Shown: one piece after another, positions 11,089 to 23,299 of the stretch
How positions within the stretch are numbered: position 1 is the stretch's first letter
How the letters are laid out: each line of letters begins with the position of its first letter
Position numbers and translations under genes: made by a program
The notes under the pieces: generated by a model
Seen by the model: the letters and a program-made list of their open reading frames with translations, nothing else
What the model was told of the DNA's origin: nothing
Database searches by the model: none
Assembly (NCBI GenBank): GCA_951799445.1
Contig: OX637290.1
Location: 4,404,501-4,468,500, forward strand
Length of the DNA stretch: 64,000 nt
Direction of reading: 5' to 3'
Origin: Pseudisothecium myosuroides
Taxonomy: Eukaryota > Streptophyta > Bryopsida > Hypnales > Lembophyllaceae

Positions 11089-12180
11089 CAAACACAAACT
11101 CACAATTCACCACAAACACTCACACACACACTCATACTCACACTCCCTTTGTCACTCACACGCAACCATTGCGCCATTCTGGCTGTCCAATGCCCCTCCC
11201 AAACCTGGCCCCCTAAACCTTGCCCCACCCTAAAAGACCAGGCAGTAGCAGCCCCCACTCCCCAGCCAGCATCACCGACCATTAGCAAGAGACTCTGACA
11301 CGACCCCCATTCAAAACGCTCTTCCCTCCTCCTCCTCGACTCGGTTGTCAGGCGACCATCAGCACAGCTTACAAAAGGCCGTAGTCTCACTGCGTGCGTT
11401 CTGCAACGGCTGTAATAAGTTCGTAACTTAAACTTAACACAGCGTCTCTCTCGACCAGCGTTCCTTGATGATGATGATGGAGGTTCTGGGTTCAAACTTG
11501 TTCTTCCAGCGCTGACTGCAGTGACGAAGTTGGGCCTGCAACAAAACACACACAGACTACTCCGCTAATGTAATGCCCTTCTCGCTCTTTCTTCTCCGTT
11601 ACGTACAATTCTTACAATGTCGTAGCATTACGCTTACCGCGGCACTTGATTGCCTGCTGCAATGCAGGTACCCCAATGTCGTGATTCGAAATGCGTGATG
11701 ACGGAGGCTTGCCTGGTGCAAAATCAGGAGCTACAGGGAGATTCGCAGGAAATTTGGAATGGAGCTGCAAAGAACAAACACTTGGCCATGCAAGGCTGGC
11801 GTGTGGAGCAGGCAACTCAGCAGGTAAAAGCCTGGCTGGCTGGCTGGAGGGGGGGGGGCCGCGGGCGCGGGCGTCTTGGGGAGGGGGAAGCGCGGCCTGC
11901 GCGGGGCCTTGGGGAGGGCGTTCGGTAGGTACCGCGTGATGAGCTGGGTTTGGTAGGTTTGTGGAGATGGGAAGTCGGTCCAGGACTGGTTGGTAGGTGG
12001 GTCGGTATTGGGAGGTACTGTTCTGTACTGGGTGCTGCTTTCTACTGTTCTACCTGGTACTGTGCGGAGTATACTTAAGTTGGTCGGTTGTGAAGTCACT
12101 GGCGAGGTGGCTGGCTTCGTGCAGATGTGATTTTTCGTTTGGGGTAACATCAAGAGGTTGAGACGTTGAGTCAAAGGCTT
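11089..12180 (-). promoter_or_regulatory. 5' region of the TPR gene, locally GC-rich
   Basis: This stretch lies directly upstream of the TPR start codon. From 11089 to about 11560 it is rich in CAC/CTC on the + strand, fitting a purine-rich 5' leader on the coding strand. From about 11800 to 11930 it is very GC- and CpG-rich, in sharp contrast to the AT-rich surroundings. It probably holds the 5' UTR and promoter. No TATA box could be placed with confidence. Open frames here are GC-driven and match no protein I recognise. Confidence 0.4.
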
Positions 12181-12360
12181 TGGGGGGAAATCTTTGGAAT
12201 TATTTTTTTATTTATTTTAATATTCGGAAACATGTGAAATCATAACATTCGGTAGCATGCACTATCACTTCCTTGGAATATTCTACATCCAAGTGTAGAA
12301 TATTTTTCACGTCCAACAAAAGCTAAATAGACAGGTAGAGATTCAATTTATTGAGCAAGG

Positions 12361-12549
12361 TACAGTAGAACCTCTCTAAATTGATCCCCTCTAAGTCAAT
12401 AAAGCATTGTCAGGAAGTATTGATTGCCGGTCCCAACTTAACAATATGAACCACATTCGAACATGATGACCCTCCCTAATGTAATAACCTCTCTAACTCA
12501 ATGTGTCAGACCGGTCCCAATTCTATCAACTTAGAGAGGTTCTACTATA
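12361..12549. mobile_element. Emigrant/pogo-like MITE with TA target site
   Basis: Left end TA-CAGTAGAACCTCTCTAA, right end TTAGAGAGGTTCTACTA-TA. The ends resemble those of the plant Emigrant/Lemi family (Tc1/mariner, pogo group). Two further copies lie at 43609-43800 and 53432-54014. Confidence 0.85.
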
Positions 12550-13497
12550 CATGAAGAAAAAATAAGGGGCATATAGGCTATTGAATGTTATAATTTGTAT
12601 ACATGAGGTAGAGATTTGTTCATGGCCATGATTGAGAAGGTGTAGGCACTTATTCATAACGTTTATCATAAACCAATCTTGAAAATGTGTACATTTAGAT
12701 TTTTCAAAATGTATAGTTTATGAAGAAGAATGACAAGATGTAGTTGAAAATGAGTTGTTTGAGCATCAAGCTATATTAGTATTTTTGGAGACTCATATTC
12801 AAATCTCTCTTTTTGACCATTGTAAAGAAATTGGTTTGGGGTGCTCATTGGAATCTTGTTTGATAATTTACACCTTTCTTTTGATGCCTACGAAATTCAT
12901 TTTGACACTTGCAAGCTTCATAAATATATTTGCATGTCAATAAAAGAATCAATATAGACCTTTTGGTACATAAAAGCACGCTATCTTGCTGAATTACACA
13001 CCACATGAATAGTAGTATAGGTGAAGATTATTCTATACTTCTTTTTGTTTTTCAACTTTTATATTTCATTTTTGTTGAACACTCCAATGCTTGTTTTAAT
13101 TGAAAAAAATTGAATAAACATTTGTAAAATAATAGTCACTCTAAAAAATATATATTCCTACATAATTTGTCCCGAAAACCTGCCTCACATGGCATTTTCT
13201 TTCCTTTTTTTTTTTAATTGTCACCAAGAGGACCATTTTATTCCAAAGCGAAAGGTGGGGTAACCCAAATCGCACTCTTCGGAACGGAAGGTTTGAGGAA
13301 TCTTCAGTTGTGCTGCATGGCTGCTGCAATTAACTGTCCAGTTGCCCTTTGAACAAAAAGCCTGAACCCAAAGTTGCCAATTCCCAGGCAGTGGTGGGGC
13401 AGTAGGGCACGGCAAGTATTCAAGGCTTTACACACAAGCTGCATGTCGAGCATCAAAAAATTAAAAATTAAAAAAAATTAAAAAAAATCCAAGCATC
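12550..13497. other. AT-rich intergenic DNA
   Basis: No supported gene. Short frames at 12755-12943 and 13141-13415 show no recognisable domain. Confidence 0.55.
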
Positions 13498-14080
13498 TTA
13501 ACCCTGTAAGGACGGGTCCATGACCACTGGTTTGAAGACTCAATTGTCATCACTCTCTTTGCTGCCATTTTGCAACTAGATATGAATGAAAAAATTTTAA
13601 TTTATTTTTCAGAGATGAAATCATATGTCTACTACAAGTCATACAAATTTTGAATCTTTTGAGGAACAAAATCAACAAACCGTGGTTATAGGCCCAAATT
13701 TCATATTGCTATAAAATATTGAAATTAATTAATTTTTCAAAATTTCCAATTGAAGTAGAAACTACACTTAGTAAGCTTCATTTCATTAGTTGGAATAATT
13801 TTTTTCTTAAAACATCATTTTTACAGCTAAAATTCACATCAAGAGAAAATAGCAAGAGACGACCAAAATATACTGCAAGGGTGATCCGTGGATTGAGCAT
13901 CTTCTTCTTTAGAGAAGTCAATGAGACCATAATAAAGGATTTTGCAATACTATTAATTGAAAATGTACTCAAATACCCTTCAAATAAATGAAATGGATGA
14001 GGAAATAAAATTCCATCCTATAGTGCCAAATGAAGTCATTCATCAGACCACTCTAGTCTGGAGCATCTTTACAGGGTTAA
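13498..14080 (+). mobile_element. Family D TTAA element
   Basis: 583 bp from TTAACCCTGTAAGGACGGG to CATCTTTACAGGGTTAA. The interior is found reversed at 25440-26048. No transposase. A family B element follows after seven bases. Confidence 0.75.
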
Positions 14081-14087
14081 TTGTGTA

Positions 14088-14317
14088 TTAACCCTAGACA
14101 AACGGGGTAGGTACTATGGAAATCAACTTTCTTGGTACAATGTGAATCAATTTGCATAGAGAATCTAAACATCACTCATTGGAGGTCAAATTATAGTTCA
14201 AGACCTTTCCTTTTCACACAAAATTCCAAAAATGAACAATTGCACTTCTATCTTGCTTGGAAGGATTCTTTGTCATCCATTGGACACTTAATGTCCGTGG
14301 CGTCTTTCTAAGGTTAA
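14088..14317 (+). mobile_element. Family B TTAA MITE
   Basis: 230 bp from TTAACCCTAGACAAACGG to GTCTTTCTAAGGTTAA. The core phrases CTCATTGGAGGTCAAA, CACAAAATTCCAAA and AAGGATTCTTTGTCATCC recur in the other family B copies of this window. Confidence 0.75.
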
Positions 14318-14687
14318 AAACCAAAGCTCTAATGCTCTCCGTACTATGAGTGACATCTAACTTGATGGTTTTAGGCCCCGTTTTTGGATCGAGAGACCTT
14401 TGTGATGGGAGTTTTTATACAAATATTGGAGCCTAAAGAGCATTCAAGTTCTATTAGAAATTGCTTTTTCAAGTGATACTCTTTTACTATTCATTTGTAA
14501 ATTCTACTTAAAATATATACTTTCATTAAAAAAGATTTGACCAACAATTTGAAAAAATGAATTTGCAACCATGGAGGTACTAATTTTTCATTAAAAATGA
14601 TGTGGTAAAAAAATACGCACAATGATGTTCTACACTACAATATAAACATATAGGAAGATTTTTCGGATTTTTTTAGCATGCGGTATA

Positions 14688-14769
14688 CTACCTCTGTCTC
14701 AAAATAAATCTGGGGTCTCTAGTGGAAAACTAGCAATAGTACCACGGATTTATTTTGAGATAGAGGGAG
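14688..14769. mobile_element. Stowaway-like MITE, 82 bp
   Basis: Nearly a pure hairpin: CTACCTCTGTCTCAAAATAA at the left, and TTATTTTGAGATAGAGGGAG at the right. TA flanks both ends (14686-14687 and 14770-14771). Stowaway elements of the Tc1/mariner group have this end sequence and TA target site. Confidence 0.85.
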
Positions 14770-15099
14770 TATTGCATTTGTTATGAATTGTTTCACTTTT
14801 TATTCAAAAACTCACTATAGTTTGAAATTATTCCAAAAAATATATAAAAAATTTACAATTGATAAAGGATATGTAATCACGTCTCCAAAAAATATATAAA
14901 AAAATCACATGCACAAATACTTACAAAATGAAGTTTGAAAAAATAATTATAGGTTTGTCTTTAGAAGGTTAAAAGTCTCTAGACTTGACAACTATGAACT
15001 CATTATGGATCTCTATGGTTGCAAAGTGAACTCTTTTAACTCTCATATTAAAAAAAAATCTAAATTCTTCTCTCGATTCTTCTGGCTTCTATTTTGGAA

Positions 15100-15345
15100 A
15101 TTAAATGGAACTCAAAGGTTCTTGTTGGTTCTCTAAAAAAAATTCAACTCCTTCAATTGAAAAGATATAGAATTATTTGTGGGCTTCAATTTTAGTTGTT
15201 TTTTATCTTGGCTTTATTTGACCATTTTTTTAGTTGTGACTTCGAAAGGACCCCACGTTCACAAAGTTGATCTAATATTTTCCAATACAAAATTCCGTAG
15301 GTTGATCCAAAAATCGGCTAAAGTAGTTCTAAAATAAAGGTATTC
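15100..15345 (+). repeat. Diverged dispersed repeat Q, copy 1
   Basis: Shares an ordered series of phrases (GGCTTCAATTTTAGTTGT, TTAGTTGTGACTTCGAAAGG, AAATTCCGTAGG) with 17325-17640. Ends are not defined. Type unknown. Confidence 0.5.
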
Positions 15346-15454
15346 ATGTAAATTTTATACCAATTTGAACTTTGGATCTATAACTATGGAATTCTATGTT
15401 TTTAATTTTAAAGCAAAACAATTGAAAAAAATTGAACCATGATGTTCTAGAGGG

Positions 15455-15680
15455 TTGCTATTATGTACATGAGCTTAGGAGTGTGAGCCCGTGAGCTTTG
15501 GAGACTACACCTACATTATAGAAAATTTTCATGATTATAATGTAATTATATTATAGATACATATATCATAGGTGTTTATATTATAAGCACCTTCAATGGT
15601 TGTAGAATATCTACTTATACATATGCTCAAGGCTCACATGCTTGCATTTTCATGCTCACACACTAGCATTGTTTTGATAT
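15455..15680 (-). repeat. Dispersed repeat P, copy 1
   Basis: Reverse complement of the units at 27170-27385 and 28550-28755. Shared phrases include GTGTTTATATTATAAGCACC and GCTCACATGCTTGCATTTTC. Rich in short ATA-type motifs. Class unknown. Confidence 0.6.
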
Positions 15681-17260
15681 TCTACACTATATTATAAACC
15701 TATGGAGAACTTTTCAGATTTTTTGACCATCAATTGCATTTTATACAATTATTTTATTTTTTATTCAAAATTCATTTATAAATACCTATAATTGTGATTT
15801 TTCGTATTTATTTATTTGAAATATGATTACATTTATTCTATAAGTTGTAGATTTTTTGCATTTTTTTGGTAAAAAATTGAAATTACTAGGGCCATCCCTC
15901 TAGGGTTATAAGTCTATAGACCTTAATTGATGTGGAAGTCTTGGCAATTTTGTGTGTGTAGAGGCAATGACTGCCTCTTTTGAGGTAATAGTGACAAATC
16001 GTGTCAAAAACAATGAAAAACCAAAATCAGTTTAAAACATGCACACGTGTCATTTTTTCATTTGAAAAAAAACATGTAGAATAAATCACCAAAGAGGTAA
16101 ACTAGTCCTTTTCTTTTAACCTCAAAATTTATATTTAGATCATCCGCTGAGAAGAACAACTTCCATATAATGTTGACAGTCTTCCTAAACCTAACAAATT
16201 GCTAAGAAACTACTTGAATCAAAGTATTACATATCAATACATTTATAATTTCTTCTACGCCAACATCCTTGTGGCTCCTCAAAATGACAGCTGAAGAAAG
16301 GCAAGAATTCAAATACTTTAGAATTGGCAAAAAAAAGCTTCATTGATCACTGCATGTCTTAAAAGTCTAATATACTCATTTCACATACAACATTCTCCGG
16401 TTGTCAAAATCATAACCATTTCAGATGGTATTGAGCAACTACGCAACCTTTATATTTTTGGGCTACATCAAAAATCATTGCGTTCAGGCCCAATACTATC
16501 ACCGTAGCATTGAGATAAAGAATTTGTTCAAAAGATGGACTTTTTGCCAATCTGAACTTCAAATAGTACATCAATGGAATCAAAGACCATACATTTTCAA
16601 TCAAAAGTAGCAATAGATTGAGAAGGATGCACACATCCTGAACATATAAGTGAGCATTCTCAACCCTAAATTTTCCTCACAATTTGAAAATGTCCAATTT
16701 GATTGGATTACAATGAGACCGAAACCCTAATCTGCTTTCGAAAACCACCTACAAAGCTTTCAACATTCTAATAATCTTCTCACAGGCCTGATTCAACAAT
16801 TGAAATTCATACAATACTTCTAGAATTAAAATGTTGAACCTCAATTTTGCTACGCACTCTCTTGCACTCAAAATTGTTCCACAAACAAATTCCGTCAATA
16901 ATGACAACTCCACTTCTTTTACGATGGAGCCAAGATCCACAATACACATTCTACTTTTGTTGCTGCAACTACTACAAGTTTATTTTTTTAAATTGAAAAT
17001 CAATGGCATTGGAGAGGGACGGGAGAATTTTTTTTAATCAAGATCAACGGCTCTAGATTTTTTTCAAAAGGGGGTGGTGGAAAATTGTAGGAACAAAAGG
17101 TGCTTGCATCTGTTTAGAGGATAGTGAACTAGTTATGGTGAACTTTAGAGGTGTATGTTAATTAATAGCTAATGTTGGACCTTTTCTTCATCAATGCACA
17201 AACCACAAAGATCCAAACCCATTCATGGGCTCAAAAACCTTTCAACTCTCATATACCGTG

Positions 17261-17262
17261 TA

Positions 17263-17308
<46 letters not shown>

Positions 17309-17309
17309 A
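17261..17309. repeat. (CATA)n(TA)n microsatellite
   Basis: Seven or so CATA units run into about nine TA units. Simple sequence with no coding value. Confidence 0.95.
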
Positions 17310-17324
17310 CTCTAAATTTCTTTG

Positions 17325-17640
17325 GCCAAAAAAATTAATTGAATTCAAAGTTTCTCATTATTTCCTTCAAAATCTTTTGCACTCCATAAATTGAAAAGAC
17401 ACTAAGGACTTCAATTTTTGTCTCAAGTTGGAGACTTTGAAATTTCATTATTTCATCTTGGCTTCATTCTACTATTTATGTCATGGCTTCATTCCATCAT
17501 TCTAGTCATGGCTTCAAATTTTAGTTGTGACTTCAAAGGCACTCCACAGTCAAGAAGTGAATTCTATATATATTTATACAAGAAATTCCAAAGGTCACTC
17601 CAAAAATCAAATAAACTACTTTCAACCTAGAAAGGTCATC
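17325..17640 (+). repeat. Diverged dispersed repeat Q, copy 2
   Basis: Matches 15100-15345 in order. Inside it the phrase TCATGGCTTCATTC is locally repeated (CATCTTGGCTTCATT, GTCATGGCTTCATT, GTCATGGCTTCAAA), a short internal tandem expansion. Confidence 0.5.
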
Positions 17641-19140
17641 CTAGAATTTAACCACTAGAGTCAAATTTAAAGCATCTTATTCAGATTGAGTTTGCAAGAG
17701 ATGTCTAAGACATTAAGGCATATATATCCATTGTGAACCCTTTGGCCATTACATATATTTAGATTAATTAGTTTCACAATTTTTTGTTTTTGAATAATTG
17801 AAAAGTTTTTCACATGCATTTTGGTCAACTCATTTTTTAATACAAAAAAATACACATTATAGGTATTTAAAGCAAAAACATAGAGCTTTTTATTGTTGTC
17901 TTTTGGGGGGACTATTCTTGTCCTTTTGGATTCTATTGCATTTTTAGACTCCCTACACTGTTGCAATGGTAAGGTGAAAATACCTAAATTTGTCCTTGTA
18001 CCCTTAGGTACATCTCTTAAAAGTACTTTAATTTAACTATGGTTTGTCATTTGATACTTGGAGTATAATGAAGGGGTATATGAGGCCATGCATGAGGCAC
18101 AATAGGAACATGTTAGAATGATTATTGAGTAGATTTGCTAATGATTAAGAACATATTAGAGACAACTATGTAATTGAAGTAATTAAGTTGGCACATATTA
18201 CCTCCAATTATTTAGAAACAAATTGTTATCAATTTTGGTATGATTTAAAGGCTCCAATATATCCCTTTGGTTTTTGCAGGTAATGTGTGGCTCTAAATGA
18301 TGTTAGTGGTAGGTTTCAATGGCCTACACATTTTCCACTTTGAAAAATTATGGAGCTCATATGGGTGGTCCAAAAATATACCTTATATTCATAAATTTAT
18401 AATTTCCATTTGATGACAAAAAAGGATATTTTTTCTACTAAAATAGCTTGCAATTATATTAAATTTGTTCTTTTGGCATTTTTAGGTGTTTTCATTTTAC
18501 TCCAAAAGCACTCTTCCAAATGGTGGAATAATGAAGGAACCTTTGTCCATGTATCTAAATTGCATGGAGGTTCTCTATACAATGATAATTACATTAGCAT
18601 GCAAAAAAGGTGCAATTGGGTCCATCAATAGGATACCATTTTAGGTTGGGTGCCACTTTGGGTACACTTGAAAACACCCAAGTCCATCCGTGTATCCATT
18701 CTTAACAAGTAGAATTCTATTGAAAGTCTCCAAAAGTGCAATTAAATTGTTTCTATGCTTAATTGCGATTGGTTGATTACTAATCATTTAGATTCAATTT
18801 ATGACCAAGCCATGTGATAGTTTGAATGGCCTAGAGAGCTTCCACTATGAAAATTCATAGTAGTTACTTGTCTTTTTCAAAAATCCAATTTTTTTTTGAA
18901 AATTTATGATTTTCAATTTCTAATACTACAAAAATGATTTTTTCCTTGAAAAAGATGCTTCCAACTATTCCGAATTGTTTGTTTTGATGGTTTAGGATGT
19001 TTTCACCGTAGCTTGTATAACTGCAACAGTTGCACACAAGGTCACTGTGCTCCCATCACAACTTCAATGCTGATTACAACTTCAAAAATTAAGTGTCAAG
19101 AAAATATTGTATACTGGAATGGAAATCCATACTTTAATTC

Positions 19141-19360
19141 TTAAAAGACGGACTGGTGACCGTGGAAGTCATCCATTTGGATATTGTGGGAATCATTAGC
19201 TTAAAAAAATGCAAAACATTCATTGGAAGTCAAACTATTGTAAAAGACCTCCCCTTTTGCAACAAAATTCCAAAGATGAATAATTGCACTTTTGTCTTAC
19301 TAGAAGGATTCCGTATCATCCATCAAACACGAAACGTCTGCAACGACGTTCATGGATTAA
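19141..19360 (+). mobile_element. Family B TTAA MITE
   Basis: 220 bp between TTAAAAGACGG and CATGGATTAA, with the family B core (TTGGAAGTCAAACTATTG, CCCCTTTTGC). The ends are more degenerate than in the copy at 14088. Confidence 0.65.
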
Positions 19361-20010
19361 GATAGACTGTTTGTTTTGTTTGTTATGGTGAGATCTTTAG
19401 GACCGTGAGTTCCCTAGTCGTGTTCTTGGTAATGTCGCAAAGCTCTTTGCGAGAAGGGATGCATGGACTTTGTTTTGTGGCATATGGACCTACGTTGTGA
19501 AAGACATTGAATTTTGAACTTTTTGTATGAATTAAAAAATTAGAAAAATTGCTTTTTACTTTTATTTGGCAGTGGCAACGGCACAGGGTACACCGACTAG
19601 TAGAAAATGGAATTAAAAAAACTACGTGGCTGATGTGTTTGAAATCTTTGAAGATATTCGTTCTTGGACAAATATGATTCACTTAATTTTTGTCTCTTCA
19701 GTTGGTAATATGTGCTTGAAGCAATCTCAGAAAAGAAAAAGAAAACACATAGTCCCCCCATATCCGTCACTCATGGGTGATGGATTAGCACTCCATAATT
19801 AGCACGTAAGAAAATAATTGTACGTGCTGTGAGAGGGTAAATTTGGGGCAGCGCGGCTCAGTTCCCGAGAGGAGCAGCATTACTGTTATAGACCACGTGT
19901 CGGATCATACGGGCCACTGTCAGTACGTGTTGCTTTCTAATAGGCCTGTCCGGCAGGCTTCATGTCCTCCTGAGTGGCAGGGATGGAGTGAAAGTGAGAA
20001 CTGAAATAGA

Positions 20011-20102
20011 GTTCTTTTCCACCAGGCCGTCTTCGGCTGGTTGGTTTGTATTTTATCTTTTGCAATGGAATTCCGTTCCGTTTGTGTAAAAAAAAAAAAA
20101 AA
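20011..20102 (+). mobile_element. Short poly(A) retroposon
   Basis: 92 bp ending in about 17 A residues, flanked by the 12-bp direct repeat AACTGAAATAGA (19999-20010 and 20103-20114). This is the signature of a 5'-truncated SINE or processed transcript. The phrase TTTGTGTAAAA before the tail resembles the end of the SINE-like unit at 21190-21405. Confidence 0.75.
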
Positions 20103-20146
20103 AACTGAAATAGAAAAATCACTTAACTTACCCTTGTACTTACTTC

Positions 20147-20463
20147 TAAGGTAGGAGGTCCAGAAATGGAGCATCTAAGCGCTGAAACAGAATTTTTGGG
20201 AGGTAAAACATCTTGAAATATTTTTCAGTAAATTTTCCTTGAAAGACAAGTGGAATTGAAATCTAACCCAAGTCGTTTCAGATTTTTTGGACCTTTGTGG
20301 AATTAGTTACAAAATTTTTAAGTTGGAAAAAAGTGGTCACTTGTGGTCATCAAAATGGACCACCTCCTGAAATGTGCATAGGTGGTACATTGAAGAAAGC
20401 AAAATGTACCTCTGAGTCATGTTCCATTTTAATGCCCGCTTCGTTTTACAGCCTCCTACCTTA
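20147..20463. mobile_element. Family M MITE, copy 1
   Basis: Inverted ends TAAGGTAGGAGGTCCAG and GCCTCCTACCTTA. The interior (AAACATCTTGAAATATTTTT, AACCCAAGTCGTTTCA) is shared with copies at 52096 and 21546. Non-coding. Superfamily uncertain. Confidence 0.7.
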
Positions 20464-20507
20464 TCCTGCAATGCATTTACCTTCTTTCTTGTCAAAATCA
20501 AAAGTGA

Positions 20508-20923
20508 TAATGTAGGAGGCTCAGAAATGGAGCATCTAAGGGCTGGTCCCCCTTTTTCATGTATTTCCTTGGACGGGAATATTTTTTAGCTCAATTTTCA
20601 GACATAGAAAAATTGATGAGGAATCTAACCCAAGTGGTTTCGTATTTTTTCAAGCATTTTTGAATTACTTATGAATTTTCAAACGAGTTGGGTCATAGGT
20701 CCCTATTTGTGACCCTAGGTCTTTCATAAATTGTTCACTTGCAATTCTAAATAAAAATGGGGAAAGCAAAGAGAATGATTGGCTCTTGCAATTAATAATG
20801 CTTGTTTCTTTGATTCATTCAATCACTATACTAGTCAATTTCAGAACCAACTCATGTCTATTTTACAGTCATTTATAGGGTCCATTCTGAATGCCCACTC
20901 TATTTTACAACCTCCTACCTTTA
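20508..20923. mobile_element. Family M MITE, copy 2
   Basis: Ends TAATGTAGGAGGCTCAG and CAACCTCCTACCTTTA. Starts with GAAATGGAGCATCTAAG as copy 1 does, then diverges. It lies 44 bp after copy 1. Confidence 0.65.
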
Positions 20924-21189
20924 CATAACATTGTTAACCAAGCCTGAAGGCTTCCCTTTTGCCTGAGCAGAAAGCGGAAGCCTAGAAGCCTGGAAGTTCC
21001 TGTTATGTGCTAAAATTGCCCTACTGAATTCCACCTGGGTGGAGGGGATGGGCCTCTGACGCGTTGAGAGCTTGACACCCCAACAAGTGGCCAACCAATT
21101 ATCAGTTTGCCAATTAAACTCAATTCCCCCCCAGGCATCCAGAGGTAAATTATCCCTTGTCTTATCCCTTGTCTGTTAGAGTACAACAG

Positions 21190-21405
21190 AACCCAGTTAG
21201 CAATGTTATGTATGTAGTGGTCCGAGATGACCCTAAACTAGCGGGTGATGGTTGCAAGGTACCCAAATTAAATGGCGTGGTTGCGGGTTCAATATCTACT
21301 GGCGACACGCTCTTTACCTTGTGTGAAATCGGCCTCTCATTCTAACCGAAACTTTTGTAGTGTATTTCCTTAACTCGCTTGTGTAAAAATAAATAAAAAC
21401 AAAAA
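21190..21405 (+). mobile_element. SINE-like retroposon (tentative)
   Basis: Contains GCGGGTTCAATATCT, close to an RNA polymerase III B box (GGTTCRANNCY), and ends in CTTGTGTAAAAATAAATAAAA. A possible A box lies about 48-70 bp upstream, near 21217-21240. No clear flanking duplication was found, so the boundaries are approximate. Confidence 0.45.
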
Positions 21406-21545
21406 ACAGATCTGTAACTCTTTACCTGCAGTAAGATAAAGGTAACCTTTGTTTGAACCCAAATTCAAACCCAAAACTAATGTGTATGCCGGTTATTCCA
21501 AACCCCACTGAATGAATGGGTTCATTCACCAAAACCTTTTGGCAC

Positions 21546-22088
21546 TAAGGTAGTCTGCTCTAAACTCTTAAAGGACGAAGGGGTGACCCTCAAAATCATC
21601 CTTTTGCATTACCGTGTGAATCATTGGCTTAAAAAATTGCAAAAGTGCTCATTGGAAGTCAAGCTATTGTAGAAGATCTTCCCTTTCACAACAAATTTCG
21701 AGGATGAATAGTTGCATTTCTGTCCTACACAGTTTGATTTCCTCTCATCTATCGGCCATAGGATGGCTGTGTCAACGTTTAAGGGTTAAAGAAACCATTT
21801 AAGAGTTGATTGCCTTTCCATGGAAGCTAAACCGACTCCTTGATACATTTTTCAGTAATTTTTTTTATAGGAATAGGAAGGAAAATGAAATTGGCATGTA
21901 ATGCAAGTCATTTCATGTTTTTTGGACCTTTGTAGAAATAGTTACAAATTTTTGAAGTTGAAATGCAGTGATCAATAAAAGCAACCACCTCATGAAATGT
22001 ACATTGTTGGTACATTGAAAAAAGCAAAATGTACCTCTATGTCATGATCGCTTTCAGAGTACAATCACTTTTAGAACAGACTACCTTA
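21546..22088. mobile_element. Family M MITE, copy 4, carrying a nested family B MITE
   Basis: Ends TAAGGTAGTCTGCTCTAAA and TTTTAGAACAGACTACCTTA form the inverted repeat. The interior right of 21800 matches the other family M copies. The 222 bp at 21568-21789 is a foreign TTAA element. Confidence 0.7.
21568..21789 (+). mobile_element. Family B TTAA MITE nested in family M
   Basis: TTAAAGGACGAAGGGG to CAACGTTTAAGGGTTAA, with TTAA at both boundaries and the family B core. Its position inside family M copy 4 gives independent support for its borders. Confidence 0.7.
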
Positions 22089-22679
22089 CAATAGCTATCA
22101 AAACTCTAAAGAAATGGAGTGAAAAATGGATAAAATTGCCAAATCCTTCTAAGAAAATGATTAGATTTCTTATTACTTGAATGGAAATAAAATAATAATA
22201 ATGATTTAAAAAAATAAAAAATATAATGATAGTTGACTTCAAGGGAGAACATACAAAGATGATTCTATCCACATGTTCCTACTTGCATGTTTTACAAAAT
22301 TGCATTCAAATTATGAGTTGCATGTGGCTTTGCCAACAAGTCTGTGTGGATGAATCATTGAGTTAATTCCCAATTGAATTTTCAAGGGGGTGTATTTGAA
22401 CCCCTCTAAAGTAGCTCTATAAGTTGTATTCAGTTCTTATTTGCAATAAAAGACCCCAAATTAGTACAAATAGTTCACATTATACAACGTTATAGAGAGA
22501 CAAATTTTTAAATTTATGCTCATGCAAGTGGGAAAGGGGAAAAAACAAACTGCTTAAGCAATATTTACAACATTTTATAAAAAAAATTAGTAGTACCTAT
22601 GATACAGATTTTCCAAAATCACATTTGCAAAATAATTTAATTAGGTTGAACCACGTATAGGCGATCACTTAAGCGATTT

Positions 22680-23045
22680 TATGCATCATCTGGAGTAGTA
22701 GAAGGCAATGTAAATTTTTTGCCCCATAGAAAGATAGACGGGCATTGCAAATTTTTCATTATTTTTTTCCTTGAATTTAAATTATGATGAGTTTTGGAAG
22801 TCAGAAGTTGGCTTGAACCTATACCCAATGTTTAGACTCTTCTAATTTTGATCATTTAAGAACTTCTTTATGGCTCACTACTTCCTACTTTCTTGCTCTC
22901 TACTTTGGGACATGTGTCATGACCTTATTAGTCCCAAACTTAAAAAGGAAAAAATAACAAAACATTCCAATCTTTGGTTGGAAATCTCTTCAAGCCTTGG
23001 TTGAAAATAATTGCACCGGCTACAAGTTTGGTCGAGAATGGGTGG
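22680..23045 (+). repeat. Family H element, partial copy
   Basis: Shares GACATGTGTCATGACCTTAT, TTAGTCCC and the surrounding text with 24562-24970. Terminal repeats are not intact here. Confidence 0.55.
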
Positions 23046-23058
23046 TTCTACTCATCGG

Positions 23059-23287
23059 GGTGAATTGGCCCCCTTGCTCGGCCTCCCAAATCATTCCAAG
23101 GATGCATGTAATAAAAAAAAAAGCCCCCTATTTTGAGCTGTATTAAATCTATGTTTTTCCTCTCTCCTAGCTAATTTGGGCCCTCTAATTGCAAATATGA
23201 ATTCAGAATTTGCAAATTTTATCAAAGTGTAGCAAATAAAAAGTTCTAGGGTTTTTTCTCGAGGCCGAGCGAGGGGGTCAGTTCACC
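23059..23287. mobile_element. Inverted-repeat element S
   Basis: 229 bp with ends GGTGAATTGGCCCCCTTGC and, reverse-complemented, GGTGAACTGACCCCCTCGC, both continuing into TCGGCCTC. A similar end occurs near 54191-54213. Class unknown. Confidence 0.6.
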
Positions 23288-23299
23288 TTGGCCGTTCTA

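Larger units (their letters stand above)
15681..19140. other. AT-rich intergenic DNA with diverged repeats
   Basis: Apart from the microsatellite and repeat Q noted separately, I see no gene. Frames of 60-100 codons here lack recognisable motifs and any splice partners. Confidence 0.55.

Noticed and set aside
11089..11103. Longer start for the TPR protein at 11103
   Set aside because: The codon there is GTG; the first in-frame ATG is at 11086-11088.
11731..12174. 147-codon Pro/Thr-rich frame on the minus strand
   Set aside because: It lies in GC-rich upstream DNA, has biased composition, overlaps frames on the other strand and shows no family motif.
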